A DNA stretch of 63,458 nucleotides. Origin: Candidatus Gastranaerophilales bacterium. GTDB lineage: Bacteria; Cyanobacteriota; Vampirovibrionia; Gastranaerophilales; Gastranaerophilaceae. This document shows, piece by piece, positions 35,173 to 44,325 of this stretch. The notes beneath the pieces are model-generated. The model ran no database searches and was not told the DNA's origin. It was given only the letters and a program-made list of their open reading frames with translations. The stretch covers positions 1 to 63,458 of the forward strand of contig CALVCQ010000008.1 in NCBI GenBank assembly GCA_944326115.1, read 5' to 3'. Made by a program: the position numbers and the translations under genes. Each line of letters begins with the position of its first letter. Within the stretch, counting starts at the first letter, position 1.

Positions 35173-35255
35173 ACATGTACTTTATAGCATATAAATCTTG
35201 CGGAAGAAAATTTAAAATATACATTGTTATATAAATTAACCAAGGAAATAAAATC

Positions 35256-36065
35256 ATGATAGAAAATACTTTAAAAGAAATAGTAAATGCATATTCAAAA
35301 TTAGATCAGGTATGCGCCGTAGTGCTGGCAGGTTCTAGAACTTCTAATCAAAGCGATTATCTGTCTGACTACGATATCTATATTTATGCTGATAATGAAA
35401 TACCTGTTGGTTTCAGGCTGGAGCTTGCTAAAAAATACTCGGATAAATATGAAATAGATAACAGATATTTTGAAACAGGGGATGAATGGGAATTAAGAGA
35501 CAGCGGAACAGGACTGGATTTTATGTTCAGGTGCAAAAATTGGATAACAGGTACAATTGAAAATGTTTATGACAAACATATTGCCTCAAACGGGTATACA
35601 ACCTGTTTTTTGCATAACGTAAAAACATCAGAAATTCTTTATGACAAAGACAACTGGTTTTTAAACTTGCAGAATAAAATCAGAGGACCTTATCCCGAAG
35701 CACTCAAAAGCAACATAATTAAAAGAAATTTAATGCTTTTAAGCGACAAAAAAAGTGCATCATACCTTGAGCAAATTGAATTTGCCGTTAAAAGAAATGA
35801 TTTGATAAGTTTAAATCACAGAATTGCTGCTTTTTTTGCAAGCTATTTTGATATTATATTTGCAATGAATGAGATATATCACCCCGGTGAAAAAAGAATG
35901 ATAAAATATGCAAAATCTCATTGCAAAATTTTGCCCGTTGATTTCGAAGAAAATATAAATAATCTTTTTAAAGCAGATAATGCACTTAAAATAATAATCC
36001 TAAAAAACATGATTATAGAATTGAAAAAAATATTACCGGATTCAATTGCTGGCATGACTGATTAA
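35256..36065 (+). CDS. Nucleotidyltransferase-domain protein
   Basis: A 269-residue protein. Residues ~15-50 hold the polymerase-beta-type nucleotidyltransferase signature AGSRTSNQSDYLSDYDIYIY (GSR, then DxD metal ligands). The C-terminal part is helical, like DUF4037-type or aminoglycoside-nucleotidyltransferase-like proteins. It would transfer a nucleotide to a small molecule or protein; the acceptor is unknown. A CCAAGGAAAT RBS precedes the ATG. It stands between divergent and downstream genes without an antitoxin-like partner. Confidence 0.8.
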   Translation: MIENTLKEIVNAYSKLDQVCAVVLAGSRTSNQSDYLSDYDIYIYADNEIPVGFRLELAKKYSDKYEIDNRYFETGDEWELRDSGTGLDFMFRCKNWITGTIENVYDKHIASNGYTTCFLHNVKTSEILYDKDNWFLNLQNKIRGPYPEALKSNIIKRNLMLLSDKKSASYLEQIEFAVKRNDLISLNHRIAAFFASYFDIIFAMNEIYHPGEKRMIKYAKSHCKILPVDFEENINNLFKADNALKIIILKNMIIELKKILPDSIAGMTD

Positions 36066-36132
36066 AAACAAAACAATTCCGTCTAAAATAACTATCGTTA
36101 TATATATTTATAAAAAGAAAGGAAGAACTTTC

Positions 36133-36687
36133 ATGGACGAAAATAAAGATTACAATGAAGAAAAAATTGATGAATATAATGTTATCCCTCATAAACATAC
36201 CGGCGGCTGGATAAAATTTGCCCTGGTTTTAATTGTCCTTTTTCTTGCGTGTTATCTTGCTGTATATTATGTTCTGGATCAAATGCGGCACGCTTATTAT
36301 ATGCCTGCTATGCCTGTTGAAAGTATTGACAGAATTTTGCAGGAACAGGACAGAATGTTTGAAAGAGATATGAGTGCATTTCCGATGCATGACAAAGCTA
36401 TGATGGTAGTAAAAAATCCTGTAGAAACATACAAAGATGATAATTTAGATGCTTACAAAATGATTATTAACCTCAAACCATTTAATAATAATCCTGATAA
36501 TCTCAGTATCGATATACAATCAAATAAAGTAAGCATAAAGGGCAAAACAGAAAAAACAGGAAAACATTCTGAAAAAGTATATGCTTTTTCGCAAAGCTTT
36601 ATTTTGCCTGAAAATATAGATATCGAAAAGGTTTCAAAACAAAAACACGGTCATAAATACATAATCACAATGCCTATAGATGATTAA
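36133..36687 (+). CDS. Membrane-anchored Hsp20/alpha-crystallin-like protein
   Basis: A 184-residue protein with a single membrane helix at ~27-49 (IKFALVLIVLFLACYLAVYYV), a Met-rich linker (~50-90), and a C-terminal alpha-crystallin-like beta domain (~100-182) with LSIDIQSNKVSIKGK and FILPENIDIEK, the usual strand pattern of small heat-shock proteins. Ordinary Hsp20s are soluble; the anchor suggests a chaperone tethered to the inner membrane, domain outside by the positive-inside rule. The family C-terminal IxI motif is only loosely present (YIITMPI). RBS AAAGGAAG. Confidence 0.78.
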   Translation: MDENKDYNEEKIDEYNVIPHKHTGGWIKFALVLIVLFLACYLAVYYVLDQMRHAYYMPAMPVESIDRILQEQDRMFERDMSAFPMHDKAMMVVKNPVETYKDDNLDAYKMIINLKPFNNNPDNLSIDIQSNKVSIKGKTEKTGKHSEKVYAFSQSFILPENIDIEKVSKQKHGHKYIITMPIDD

Positions 36688-37000
36688 ATATCCGATAGTT
36701 GTAAAACTTAGCAGTTTTTAATAAAATATTAAGAAATGTAACAATAATATAAAGTGTTTTAAATACAATAAATAATAAAAAGATTTAATATTTCTTGTTT
36801 TTGTATAATAAATCACGCAATTTTACAAAATAATACTGAAAATATATTTAAATTTTGAAAATAAAATTATAAATTTATCATTTTTTGACAATTATTACAT
36901 CTGTAATAAAATATTGACGAAACGAAAAACATAGTGTAATTTTATATAATACATTTACAAATGTAGTAAATATGAGGCAAATATTTTGTATAATTCTGAA
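36688..37000. other. AT-rich gap with promoter for the candidate RNA
   Basis: No gene is visible. The gap contains TTAAGAAATGTAACA at 36729-36743 (compare TAAAGAAATGTAACA at 12271-12285) and an extended -10 box TGTATAAT with TATAAT at 36989-36994, 6 nt before the candidate RNA. Confidence 0.5.
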
Positions 37001-37186
37001 AAATACTGTTTAAACTGGCAAATCAACTGTATGGAAAACTTGTTTCATATACTATTCCTTTTTGTGCGTAAAATGCACTTATACAGGCTTCGACTTGCGT
37101 ATGTGACAGTATATAATAATTGTTAAAAACACACTTTATCTATAAAAATACATCCGCAAGTCTGAAAAGATAAGCGGTTTTTTTTT
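37001..37186 (+). ncRNA. Candidate ~186-nt structured RNA (6S-like layout) or attenuator leader
   Basis: A TGTATAAT promoter box ends at 36994. Nested pairing follows: ATACTGT (37003-37009) with ACAGTAT (37106-37112), CTGTAT (37027-37032) with ATACAG (37081-37086), and an apical GTGC/GCAC hairpin (37064-37078). A terminator with CCGC/GCGG, an inner TCT/AGA stem, a GAAA loop and nine Ts ends at 37186. Length and long-hairpin shape with an open centre recall 6S RNA. Because the AAA+ gene starts 66 nt later, a cis-acting terminator leader is the alternative. The family is not established. Confidence 0.5.
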
Positions 37187-37252
37187 GAAAATTTTTATCA
37201 TTATTAAAACAAATAAACTAACAGCTACATTACAGGGGGGATCAATTAACAA

Positions 37253-38920
37253 ATGAAAATTTCTTCAGACGTTTACTCTTATAAGTATGTAAAACCGGCA
37301 AATATCAGAAATGGCAACAATATTAGACCCGTTTTTAAAAGGACGGACAATATGAACTTATCAGCCGATAAAATGCTCTGTGACAAAAACTATGGCATTT
37401 TAACCGCTAAAAGTTATAAGCCGGTTGCATTTAAGGGTATTAAGGAAATAAGTTCTCTTGTTCCATCGGTTATAAAAAAAATTCCTTTTGAGCAAAGGCT
37501 GGCTTCTTTATATGAGATTATTGACAAAAACGATGTTATACTGATATCAAAAAGTAAAAAAGCTGCACAATCATTATTAAATAAAGCATCAGATGTTTTT
37601 GATAATGTAATTAAAAGAGTTTTTTATATGCCGGAGGAGAATATTCCTGAGGCTATCGCAATTATAAGAACAGATATTGCGCCCGGAATAATAAATCTTG
37701 GAGAAAACCCGATTCTTGTAACAAATCTCGAAGGTAAAAGTTATATGCTTGCTAAAAAGGCAAGTATCTGGCTGAATGAAGATGCAAAAGTCCATATAGG
37801 TGATAATTTGGGTAAAGACATATTAAATCACACAGACAAGACGTTTCAATTTTCCGTAAAAGAAAAATCAACAGAAAATCTCAGTGCATATAGAGAAAAA
37901 TTTTCAATATCTTTTAATAAAACTGAGGATGTTAAAAAGTCAATTGAAAATATAAACAAGAAAACATTAAAAAATCTCCTGGTGGAAGAAAACAAGAAAA
38001 AGACTTTCGGGCTTTCTGATGTAGGAGGAATGAATGCAGTTATAAAGGAACTCAAAAAGAATATACTCTTTCCGATTAAATATCCTAATCTGTACGAAGG
38101 CAGAAATTTGAACCACGGTATTATTTTGTACGGACCACCCGGAACAGGCAAAACTTTTGTTGCCAAAGCACTTGCAAATGATGCTGGAGCGAATTATTTT
38201 GAAGTTGATGCCGGATCGTTAAGGGGAAGTCTTGTCGGTCAGACAGAAGAAAATTGGAGAAAAGTTTTTCAGGAGGCTATAGATAATCAGCCCAGTATAT
38301 TACTGGTAGATGAATGCGATGCTGTGTTTAAACAGAGAAGCTCATTACAGCCTTATGCTGCTGATGAACTTAATCAGATACTAAGTCTTCTGAGTGATTT
38401 AGAAAAAAATAATGATCAAGTATTTGTTATTGCAACAACTAACAAGATTGACATTCTGGACGATGCTATTTTGAGAGGAGGCAGAGTCGGAAAACAAATT
38501 GAAATCAAAAATCCAGATCTGGAGGGGATAAAAGATATACTTGATAAACAATTAAAATCTTTTAATGTTGATGAAAAATTTGACAGAACCGCTTTTGCTG
38601 AAAAGCTTTTACAAAGAGGGCTTAATGGTTCTGACATAAAACAGATAAACGACAATGCCTATGATATGGCTTATGAAAGGTTAAATATTTTTGAAAAAAT
38701 GGAGGCAGGAACAATACAGGAAGAAGACATAAAGAATATTGTTTTAACACAAGATGATTTTGATAAAGCATTAGAAAAATATTTAGCGCAAAATATTAAA
38801 GCATCAGGGGCAAACAGAAGAAGACCGGTCGGCTTTAACAGAACGCAAGAATATATCACTGAAACTAAAGCAGTAAATCAGAGAGAAATTTTACCGGGAG
38901 AAATAGCAGCAATGGGATAA
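37253..38920 (+). CDS. AAA+ ATPase with N-terminal AFKG motif
   Basis: A 555-residue protein. The first ~70 residues are polar and end in KPVAFKGIKE, the short motif shared with other proteins here. Residues ~70-250 are an uncharacterised alpha/beta region. The AAA domain (~255-470) resembles the FtsH/Cdc48 group: Walker A GPPGTGKT (~293-300), Walker B ILLVDECDA (~348-356, Cys in place of the usual Ile), sensor-1 IATTN, and the arginine-finger region LRGGRVGKQIEI. No protease or membrane segment is present, so it is probably an unfoldase or remodelling factor. An AGGGGGGATC RBS lies 12 nt before the ATG. Confidence 0.88.
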   Translation: MKISSDVYSYKYVKPANIRNGNNIRPVFKRTDNMNLSADKMLCDKNYGILTAKSYKPVAFKGIKEISSLVPSVIKKIPFEQRLASLYEIIDKNDVILISKSKKAAQSLLNKASDVFDNVIKRVFYMPEENIPEAIAIIRTDIAPGIINLGENPILVTNLEGKSYMLAKKASIWLNEDAKVHIGDNLGKDILNHTDKTFQFSVKEKSTENLSAYREKFSISFNKTEDVKKSIENINKKTLKNLLVEENKKKTFGLSDVGGMNAVIKELKKNILFPIKYPNLYEGRNLNHGIILYGPPGTGKTFVAKALANDAGANYFEVDAGSLRGSLVGQTEENWRKVFQEAIDNQPSILLVDECDAVFKQRSSLQPYAADELNQILSLLSDLEKNNDQVFVIATTNKIDILDDAILRGGRVGKQIEIKNPDLEGIKDILDKQLKSFNVDEKFDRTAFAEKLLQRGLNGSDIKQINDNAYDMAYERLNIFEKMEAGTIQEEDIKNIVLTQDDFDKALEKYLAQNIKASGANRRRPVGFNRTQEYITETKAVNQREILPGEIAAMG

Positions 38921-38922
38921 TT

Positions 38923-39645
38923 TTATAAAGGCTTTTTTTTCGCTAATCCGGATTGTCTGGGATAAATATCAGGGGTGTTTTCACTTTTTTTGATAACAAT
39001 AAGTTCTCTGTCATATTCTTCTTTGCACGGCAGATCGTACTTTATACGGTCTGCCGTATAGCATTTTAGTATTTTCATTGCATTTTTTGCAGCCTGTAAT
39101 TCTTCATCCGTATTTTTTGATTTAAAAGCTATCATATAAGAATTTTTTTTAACAAAAGGTATTGTATATTCCAAAAGAATATTTAAAGCAGAGACCGCAC
39201 GTGAGGTAACTATATCAAAGGCGTTTTTGTAATCACAGGGCAATTCTTCCGCTCTTTTACAAACAGGATGCAAATTTTCCAACCTTAATTCTTTCTGAAC
39301 GAGTTCTATAAATCCTATCTTTTTTGCAATAGAATCGAGCGGATAAATTTGAATTTTGGGATATAAAATACACAACGGTATGGAGGGAAAACCGCCGCCT
39401 GTTCCGACATCAAGGAGTTTAATGCTTTCTTTAATATTGTATTTATTGATAAATAAGCTTAAAGACAAAGAATCATATATGTGTTTCTCAAACAGATTTT
39501 CTTCATCTTTTTTGCTCATAAGATTAGTATGAGAATTATAGATCTTAAACAGGTTCACAAAATCCCTTAGCTGTTCCTGCATAGTTTTAGTCAACTGTAT
39601 ACCGGTTAATTCTTCAATTTTATGAAATTTATCATTATCAAACAT
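38923..39645 (-). CDS. rsmG: 16S rRNA (guanine-527-N7) methyltransferase RsmG
   Basis: A 240-residue protein with the RsmG pattern: FKIYNSHTNLMS near the start, HIYDSLSL, the SAM loop LLDVGTGGGFPSIPLCI, the DSIAKKIGF segment and VTSRAVSALNILLEY with the conserved Arg-Ala. It modifies G527 of 16S rRNA. It sits 1 nt after the stop of the P-loop/TPR gene and converges closely on the AAA+ gene. Loss of RsmG is known in other bacteria to confer low-level streptomycin resistance. Confidence 0.95.
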   Translation of the reverse strand: MFDNDKFHKIEELTGIQLTKTMQEQLRDFVNLFKIYNSHTNLMSKKDEENLFEKHIYDSLSLSLFINKYNIKESIKLLDVGTGGGFPSIPLCILYPKIQIYPLDSIAKKIGFIELVQKELRLENLHPVCKRAEELPCDYKNAFDIVTSRAVSALNILLEYTIPFVKKNSYMIAFKSKNTDEELQAAKNAMKILKCYTADRIKYDLPCKEEYDRELIVIKKSENTPDIYPRQSGLAKKKPL

Positions 39646-39646
39646 T

Positions 39647-42163
39647 TTATTTTACTTCTTTTTCTATTTTACTTATTTGTTCATTGTCCAATTTTATTTT
39701 TACAGTATTTATTCTTTTGATTATTATGTCCTCATTTTGGCGGTATTCATTCATGTTCAGCATATTTCTTTTTGCCAGCAGATAAGCTTTATAGCTTTTT
39801 TCATAATTCTTGCTTCTTTTGTAAAAGTCACCAATCTCAATATATGCGTTAGCTGTATACAAACTGTCGCTGCATCTCTTTGCTGAGGATAATGATTTTA
39901 AAAGCCAGTTTAATTCATTTTCAGACTGAATTGATTTTGCTAATTGTGCCAGTTTTAAACACAGGTAGTATACGCCTTCATAGTTTGAATTTGCCAGATC
40001 GCATTTTAGTGCAAGTTTATAATAATCAACAGCTTGTTTTAAATTTCCTTTTTCTTTAACAATTTCCGCAATATTTGTATAAGCAGCTGATTTGCTGGTA
40101 TCTTCAACAGAAGATGAGTTTATGCTTTTTTCATAATATTCAAGTGCTTCGGCTGTTCGATTATTATCGTCTAATAAAAGTGCAAACTTAAAGTATGCTT
40201 TTGACAGATAATCTGCAGATATATCAGTTGTTTTATCAAGAAGTGCAAACGCTTTTTGGTAATAATTTTCAGCAGTATAACTGTCTGATATGTCTTCTTC
40301 TATTTCTGCAAGTTCAATATAGGAGATGAAAATAATATTATCATTTGCGATTGTTTTCCCGTTTATAAAGTTTTCGTAAATAATTCTGGCATAATTTATC
40401 TTATAAGTTTCTTTATATATTTCTGCAATTTTTAACTTAACTGCATTAAGCTTTTCAATATTGTTTCGGCTCGAATAAATATCTGTCAGTTTATTGTAAA
40501 AATCGATTGCATCTGTTGTTTTGTTCAGCTTTTTCGAACAAAATGCCAATTTTTCTACAATTAAAGGTTCATTTTCGTAAAAGTCCTTATCGTTATTTAA
40601 TGTTAAAGCGGCAGAATACAGATTTAATGCGGTTTCATAATCGTGTGATTCTTCATAGCTTTGTGCTCTTTCACACAAAACTTTCAATGTTCTTTCAGAT
40701 TTTTTTTGTAAAATTTCCTCATTTTTTTGTTCAATAATTTTATAAACTTTTGTACCGGCCTCGTATTCCTGTTGCTTTCTCAAATCAACGGGCATATTTA
40801 ACAAGGAAAGTTCCTCTTTTGTCAGAGCATACTTTTCAAATCTTTCATTTCTGTTTTGTAGACTTTTAGGCGGAATAGGTCGTTTTTTTTCTGTTAAATT
40901 TTCTTTTTCGTTTTCATCTTTATTTTGAGAATCTTTTGCTACGGTAAAATTCCAGGCAGAAAGATCACTGTTGACATAGCTCATAAATGATACATCTGGT
41001 GGAGTCTTCTGTTTTTCTTTTTCCGGTTCTTTTTGCTTCCGGCTGTTTATGAAAGAATCATGAAAAGCTATTTGCGATCTCATAGTATTTCGTGAAATCA
41101 TTATTGCTCGTTCATTTGGTTTTAGCGGCAGCTGAGACTCAAAAAAGTTTTTCCAGAAATTATGAATACGGATTTTTTCAAAAGGTTCTATAGTCTTTTT
41201 TATATAGTTTCGTAAAAAAGGATTTACAAAAACAAAGCCATATTCGTTTGATAATATATTTTTTTCTGTAAAATAATTTATTTGTTCAACTGTTACTATA
41301 TTTTGTCCAGTTAAGTATCTCTCTGGAATCCCGATGTCACAGAGCGTTAACACATTTATTATATTTTTTACGCCCGAAGGAATAAAGGTAATCAATTTTT
41401 GTATAACAAAATCCCGATATGAACTTTTTTTATTTTCAAATTCATTCAGGATTTTCGACAGACTTATTTTTAAAGTTAAAATCAAGTTTACTGTAATACG
41501 CAAAGAAATAATATCAGTACCTGTGATTTCAAGCAGTCTGGCAATTTCATTTTTATCGTATTGTATATTGAAATGGTTCAAATACCTGTATATTTGCTCT
41601 TCGCTGTAAAATTTTGTAGAAATGTTTACTGAATTATTTGATTCAGAAAACAATTGATTGTCAAAAGCAGAGGATATCAAAAGTATTTTAAACTTATTCA
41701 TTAAATTTAAATGATTTATATAAGCAATTATTTCATCTTTTTCTGCGGTATTTGTTTTATTAAATATATTTTGTAAAGAATCGAATATTATAAGACATGG
41801 CTGTGTAATATGACTCAGGTATGTATTAATTCTTGTTGAAATAGAGTTCGTTTCTATTTTTGTAAAAGATATCTTTTTTTGCTGGGAATATCTTTTCAAA
41901 TCTTCAAAAAATGCAAGAAATATATCATCCAGTGTTGTGCCCTCAAAGCATTTAATTTTAAAGACAAGTACTTTATCATTCAGGTATTTTAGCGAATAAT
42001 TGCACAAGTCTGTTTTAAACGAACCTGACGGACCATGTAAAAAACACAGGTTATTTTCTTTAGCGCTAAAGAAATTTAAAAGCGCATTAAGAGATTCCTT
42101 ATCTAAATCAAGAGGAAACGGATATTGAATATCAATATTATTTTTAACAAAGTTATTTTGCAT
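39647..42163 (-). CDS. P-loop NTPase with C-terminal TPR array (STAND-like)
   Basis: An 838-residue protein. Residues ~30-240 form an AAA/STAND-like NTPase with Walker A LHGPSGSFKTDL (~40-51) and Walker B PCLIIFDSL (~121-129). A winged-helix-like region (~250-340) follows, then a charged low-complexity linker (~370-440), and about eight TPR-type helical pairs to the C-terminus (AEALEYYEKSINSS, QAVDYYKLALKCD). STAND proteins switch on by ligand-triggered oligomerisation and act as regulators, antiviral sensors or scaffolds. No effector domain is visible. It is coupled to rsmG downstream. The exact class is uncertain. Confidence 0.78.
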   Translation of the reverse strand: MQNNFVKNNIDIQYPFPLDLDKESLNALLNFFSAKENNLCFLHGPSGSFKTDLCNYSLKYLNDKVLVFKIKCFEGTTLDDIFLAFFEDLKRYSQQKKISFTKIETNSISTRINTYLSHITQPCLIIFDSLQNIFNKTNTAEKDEIIAYINHLNLMNKFKILLISSAFDNQLFSESNNSVNISTKFYSEEQIYRYLNHFNIQYDKNEIARLLEITGTDIISLRITVNLILTLKISLSKILNEFENKKSSYRDFVIQKLITFIPSGVKNIINVLTLCDIGIPERYLTGQNIVTVEQINYFTEKNILSNEYGFVFVNPFLRNYIKKTIEPFEKIRIHNFWKNFFESQLPLKPNERAIMISRNTMRSQIAFHDSFINSRKQKEPEKEKQKTPPDVSFMSYVNSDLSAWNFTVAKDSQNKDENEKENLTEKKRPIPPKSLQNRNERFEKYALTKEELSLLNMPVDLRKQQEYEAGTKVYKIIEQKNEEILQKKSERTLKVLCERAQSYEESHDYETALNLYSAALTLNNDKDFYENEPLIVEKLAFCSKKLNKTTDAIDFYNKLTDIYSSRNNIEKLNAVKLKIAEIYKETYKINYARIIYENFINGKTIANDNIIFISYIELAEIEEDISDSYTAENYYQKAFALLDKTTDISADYLSKAYFKFALLLDDNNRTAEALEYYEKSINSSSVEDTSKSAAYTNIAEIVKEKGNLKQAVDYYKLALKCDLANSNYEGVYYLCLKLAQLAKSIQSENELNWLLKSLSSAKRCSDSLYTANAYIEIGDFYKRSKNYEKSYKAYLLAKRNMLNMNEYRQNEDIIIKRINTVKIKLDNEQISKIEKEVK

Positions 42164-42190
42164 AAAATAATACTAACATATATCCAAATA

Positions 42191-43465
42191 TTAATGTTCC
42201 TTCAAAACATTGATAACGAACTCTACAGCACCGGAATTTTCATCAAATATTTTGTGTGTATCTTCGCAGGCTTTTTTATAAAAATCATTATCCATAAGCA
42301 GTCTTTTCATATCATTTGTAAGTTCTGCAGGCGTAGAAGCCAGTTTTGCCGCATTTGTTGCAGTCAAAAAAGTGTATATATCTTTAAAATTAAATACACA
42401 ATTTCCTGAGACTACAGGCTTGCCCCAGATGTTGGCCTCCAGCGGGTTATGTCCTCCTGTGTTTGAGAAGCTGCCGCCAATATAAGCAAAATGAGAAACA
42501 GAAAACATTTTCATTAATTCGCCCATTGTATCCAGCATGATTATGTCATTTGTTTCAAAGGTATCTTTATTACTTCTTTTCCCATACATAAAACCGGAAT
42601 GACTAATTAATTCCTCTACTTTTGAATAACGCTCCGGATGTCTGGGCGCAATAAGTAATTTAATGTCAGAAAATTCTTTTTTTAGCTCTTTAAAAGCATC
42701 CAGAATGATTTCATCCTCGCCTCTATGAGTGCTTGCCGCCACGATTAATCTGGCATTGTTCAGTTTTAAACTGTTTGCCAGTTCAGTTATTTCTGATTCG
42801 TTCATTGTGGGTTTTATGTCAAATTTTAAATTACCCATAAATTTTGTAACTGCAGGATTTGCGCCTACTTGAATAATCCTTTTGGCATCATCTTCAGTTT
42901 GCATAAATATTCCTTTATATTGCGCAAGCACCGGTTTAAAGAAAAATGAAAATTTTTTATAACCATTATAAGAATGAGGAGAAAGTCTGCCGTTTATAAT
43001 ATAGACAGGAATATTCCTTTTTTTTGCAAGATAAACAAAATCCGGCCATATTTCGGTTTCTGCAATAAGTATTATATCCGGTTTAATCCTGTTAAGAAAA
43101 GCATTTATGCTAAAGAAGAAGTCAAACGGAAAATAGGTTATTGCATTTACTGTTTTTCCTAATTTCTTACGCGCAATTTCCTGACCGGTTCCGGTAGTTG
43201 TTGATAAAACGATATTGCTGTCAGGAAAAGATTCTCTTGTCTTTTTTATCAAAGTTTCTACTGCATTTACTTCGCCTACTGATACAGCGTGAAAAAATAT
43301 TGTCTTTTTTTCCGGATTTAACGTGAGATTGTTATAAAATCCCATTTTTGTCCAAAAACCCGCACGGAATTTTGGAACGGCAATCATTGCAATTAAAATA
43401 ACCGGAAGCAAAATAATTGCGCAAACAATTAAAACAAAATTATAAATAATACTAAATAATAACAC
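42191..43465 (-). CDS. waaA: 3-deoxy-D-manno-octulosonic acid (KDO) transferase
   Basis: The GTG start at 43465 is preferred because AGAGGAAG lies just upstream; a longer TTG start lacks an RBS. The 424-residue protein has an N-terminal membrane helix, FHAVSVGEVNAVETLI, the TTTGTGQEIA segment, AETEIWPDF and the C-terminal GT-B motif YIGGSFSNTGGHNPLEA, all typical of WaaA/KdtA. It attaches KDO to lipid A precursor on the cytoplasmic face of the inner membrane, so the organism probably makes lipopolysaccharide. Confidence 0.95.
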   Translation of the reverse strand: MLLFSIIYNFVLIVCAIILLPVILIAMIAVPKFRAGFWTKMGFYNNLTLNPEKKTIFFHAVSVGEVNAVETLIKKTRESFPDSNIVLSTTTGTGQEIARKKLGKTVNAITYFPFDFFFSINAFLNRIKPDIILIAETEIWPDFVYLAKKRNIPVYIINGRLSPHSYNGYKKFSFFFKPVLAQYKGIFMQTEDDAKRIIQVGANPAVTKFMGNLKFDIKPTMNESEITELANSLKLNNARLIVAASTHRGEDEIILDAFKELKKEFSDIKLLIAPRHPERYSKVEELISHSGFMYGKRSNKDTFETNDIIMLDTMGELMKMFSVSHFAYIGGSFSNTGGHNPLEANIWGKPVVSGNCVFNFKDIYTFLTATNAAKLASTPAELTNDMKRLLMDNDFYKKACEDTHKIFDENSGAVEFVINVLKEH

Positions 43466-43579
43466 GTATACTTCCTCTACTGTCTTCTTATTCAATGTTT
43501 ACATTACAGCCCGAATACGTACTGCACTATCAATATTTTTCTTTAGTTTATAAGAAACATATTCTTGCTTCAATCTATA

Positions 43580-44323
43580 TTATACGGGACTTATATTGTG
43601 ATAGGGATTATAATTTCTAAAAGCCTTAAAAGACGGAGGCAACGGCTTTTTCGTAGTAATATTCTCCGTTATCTGCCGCTTTCTGATTTCGACCGCTTCT
43701 TTTTTTATTGAATGTTTTTGTAATTTTGAAGCAATTATATTTCGAAAATAAGGTGTAATTACATTTGAAGCAAGAACGGAAGCAGCAATCGTTGTAACAA
43801 TACCAACATTATTTTTATGAGTTTCAGCAATATCAAGTGCTTTATCTACTGCAGGCATAATCTTATTTATTGCATCATCGCTGCAGTTTTTAAAAATATT
43901 TAATAACCTTGGATTTTTCAATAATTCTGTAAGCTTATGGTTTTTCAAATCTGCAGGTGTAATAATATTTTTCCAGTCTTTAATACAGGAAGCCAGTTCC
44001 GGTTTTATATTAATTATTGCTTTTGCTAAATCATCGGTGAGAAATTTTCCATTTTCAACTAATTTATCTCCTCGTTTTTTTATTATATCGCAAACGGAAT
44101 AAGTCATTAGAACATTAACAAATGCGTCTGCACCTTCCTGAGGCAAAAGGAATTTCTTTTGATCCTTATCTAGTTTTTTATCTGTTACAACAGCCATTAC
44201 CTGTGCAATTGCGCCGAATAATGTAGCAAGAGCACCCATATGAACAAGCAGTTTTCCGCCGTCTTTTGAGTAATGGTCATACATATATTGAATAAAATTC
44301 TGTATAAATTTCGGAGGATTCAT
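43580..44323 (-). CDS. Hypothetical membrane protein (family with 16792 and 44326)
   Basis: A 247-residue protein. A hydrophobic helix at ~25-46 (LLVHMGALATLFGAIAQVMA) is followed by a charged VTDKKLDKDQKKFLLPQE loop, then further weakly hydrophobic helices, one near 175-195 (NVGIVTTIAASVLASNVITP). The C-terminus is basic and ends with a Pro/Phe-rich segment. The order helix, D/K-rich loop, helix is shared with the proteins at 44326 and 16792. RBS GGAGG lies upstream of the ATG, just after the stop of the partner gene, so the two are co-transcribed. The function is unknown. Confidence 0.7.
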   Translation of the reverse strand: MNPPKFIQNFIQYMYDHYSKDGGKLLVHMGALATLFGAIAQVMAVVTDKKLDKDQKKFLLPQEGADAFVNVLMTYSVCDIIKKRGDKLVENGKFLTDDLAKAIINIKPELASCIKDWKNIITPADLKNHKLTELLKNPRLLNIFKNCSDDAINKIMPAVDKALDIAETHKNNVGIVTTIAASVLASNVITPYFRNIIASKLQKHSIKKEAVEIRKRQITENITTKKPLPPSFKAFRNYNPYHNISPV

Positions 44324-44325
44324 AA

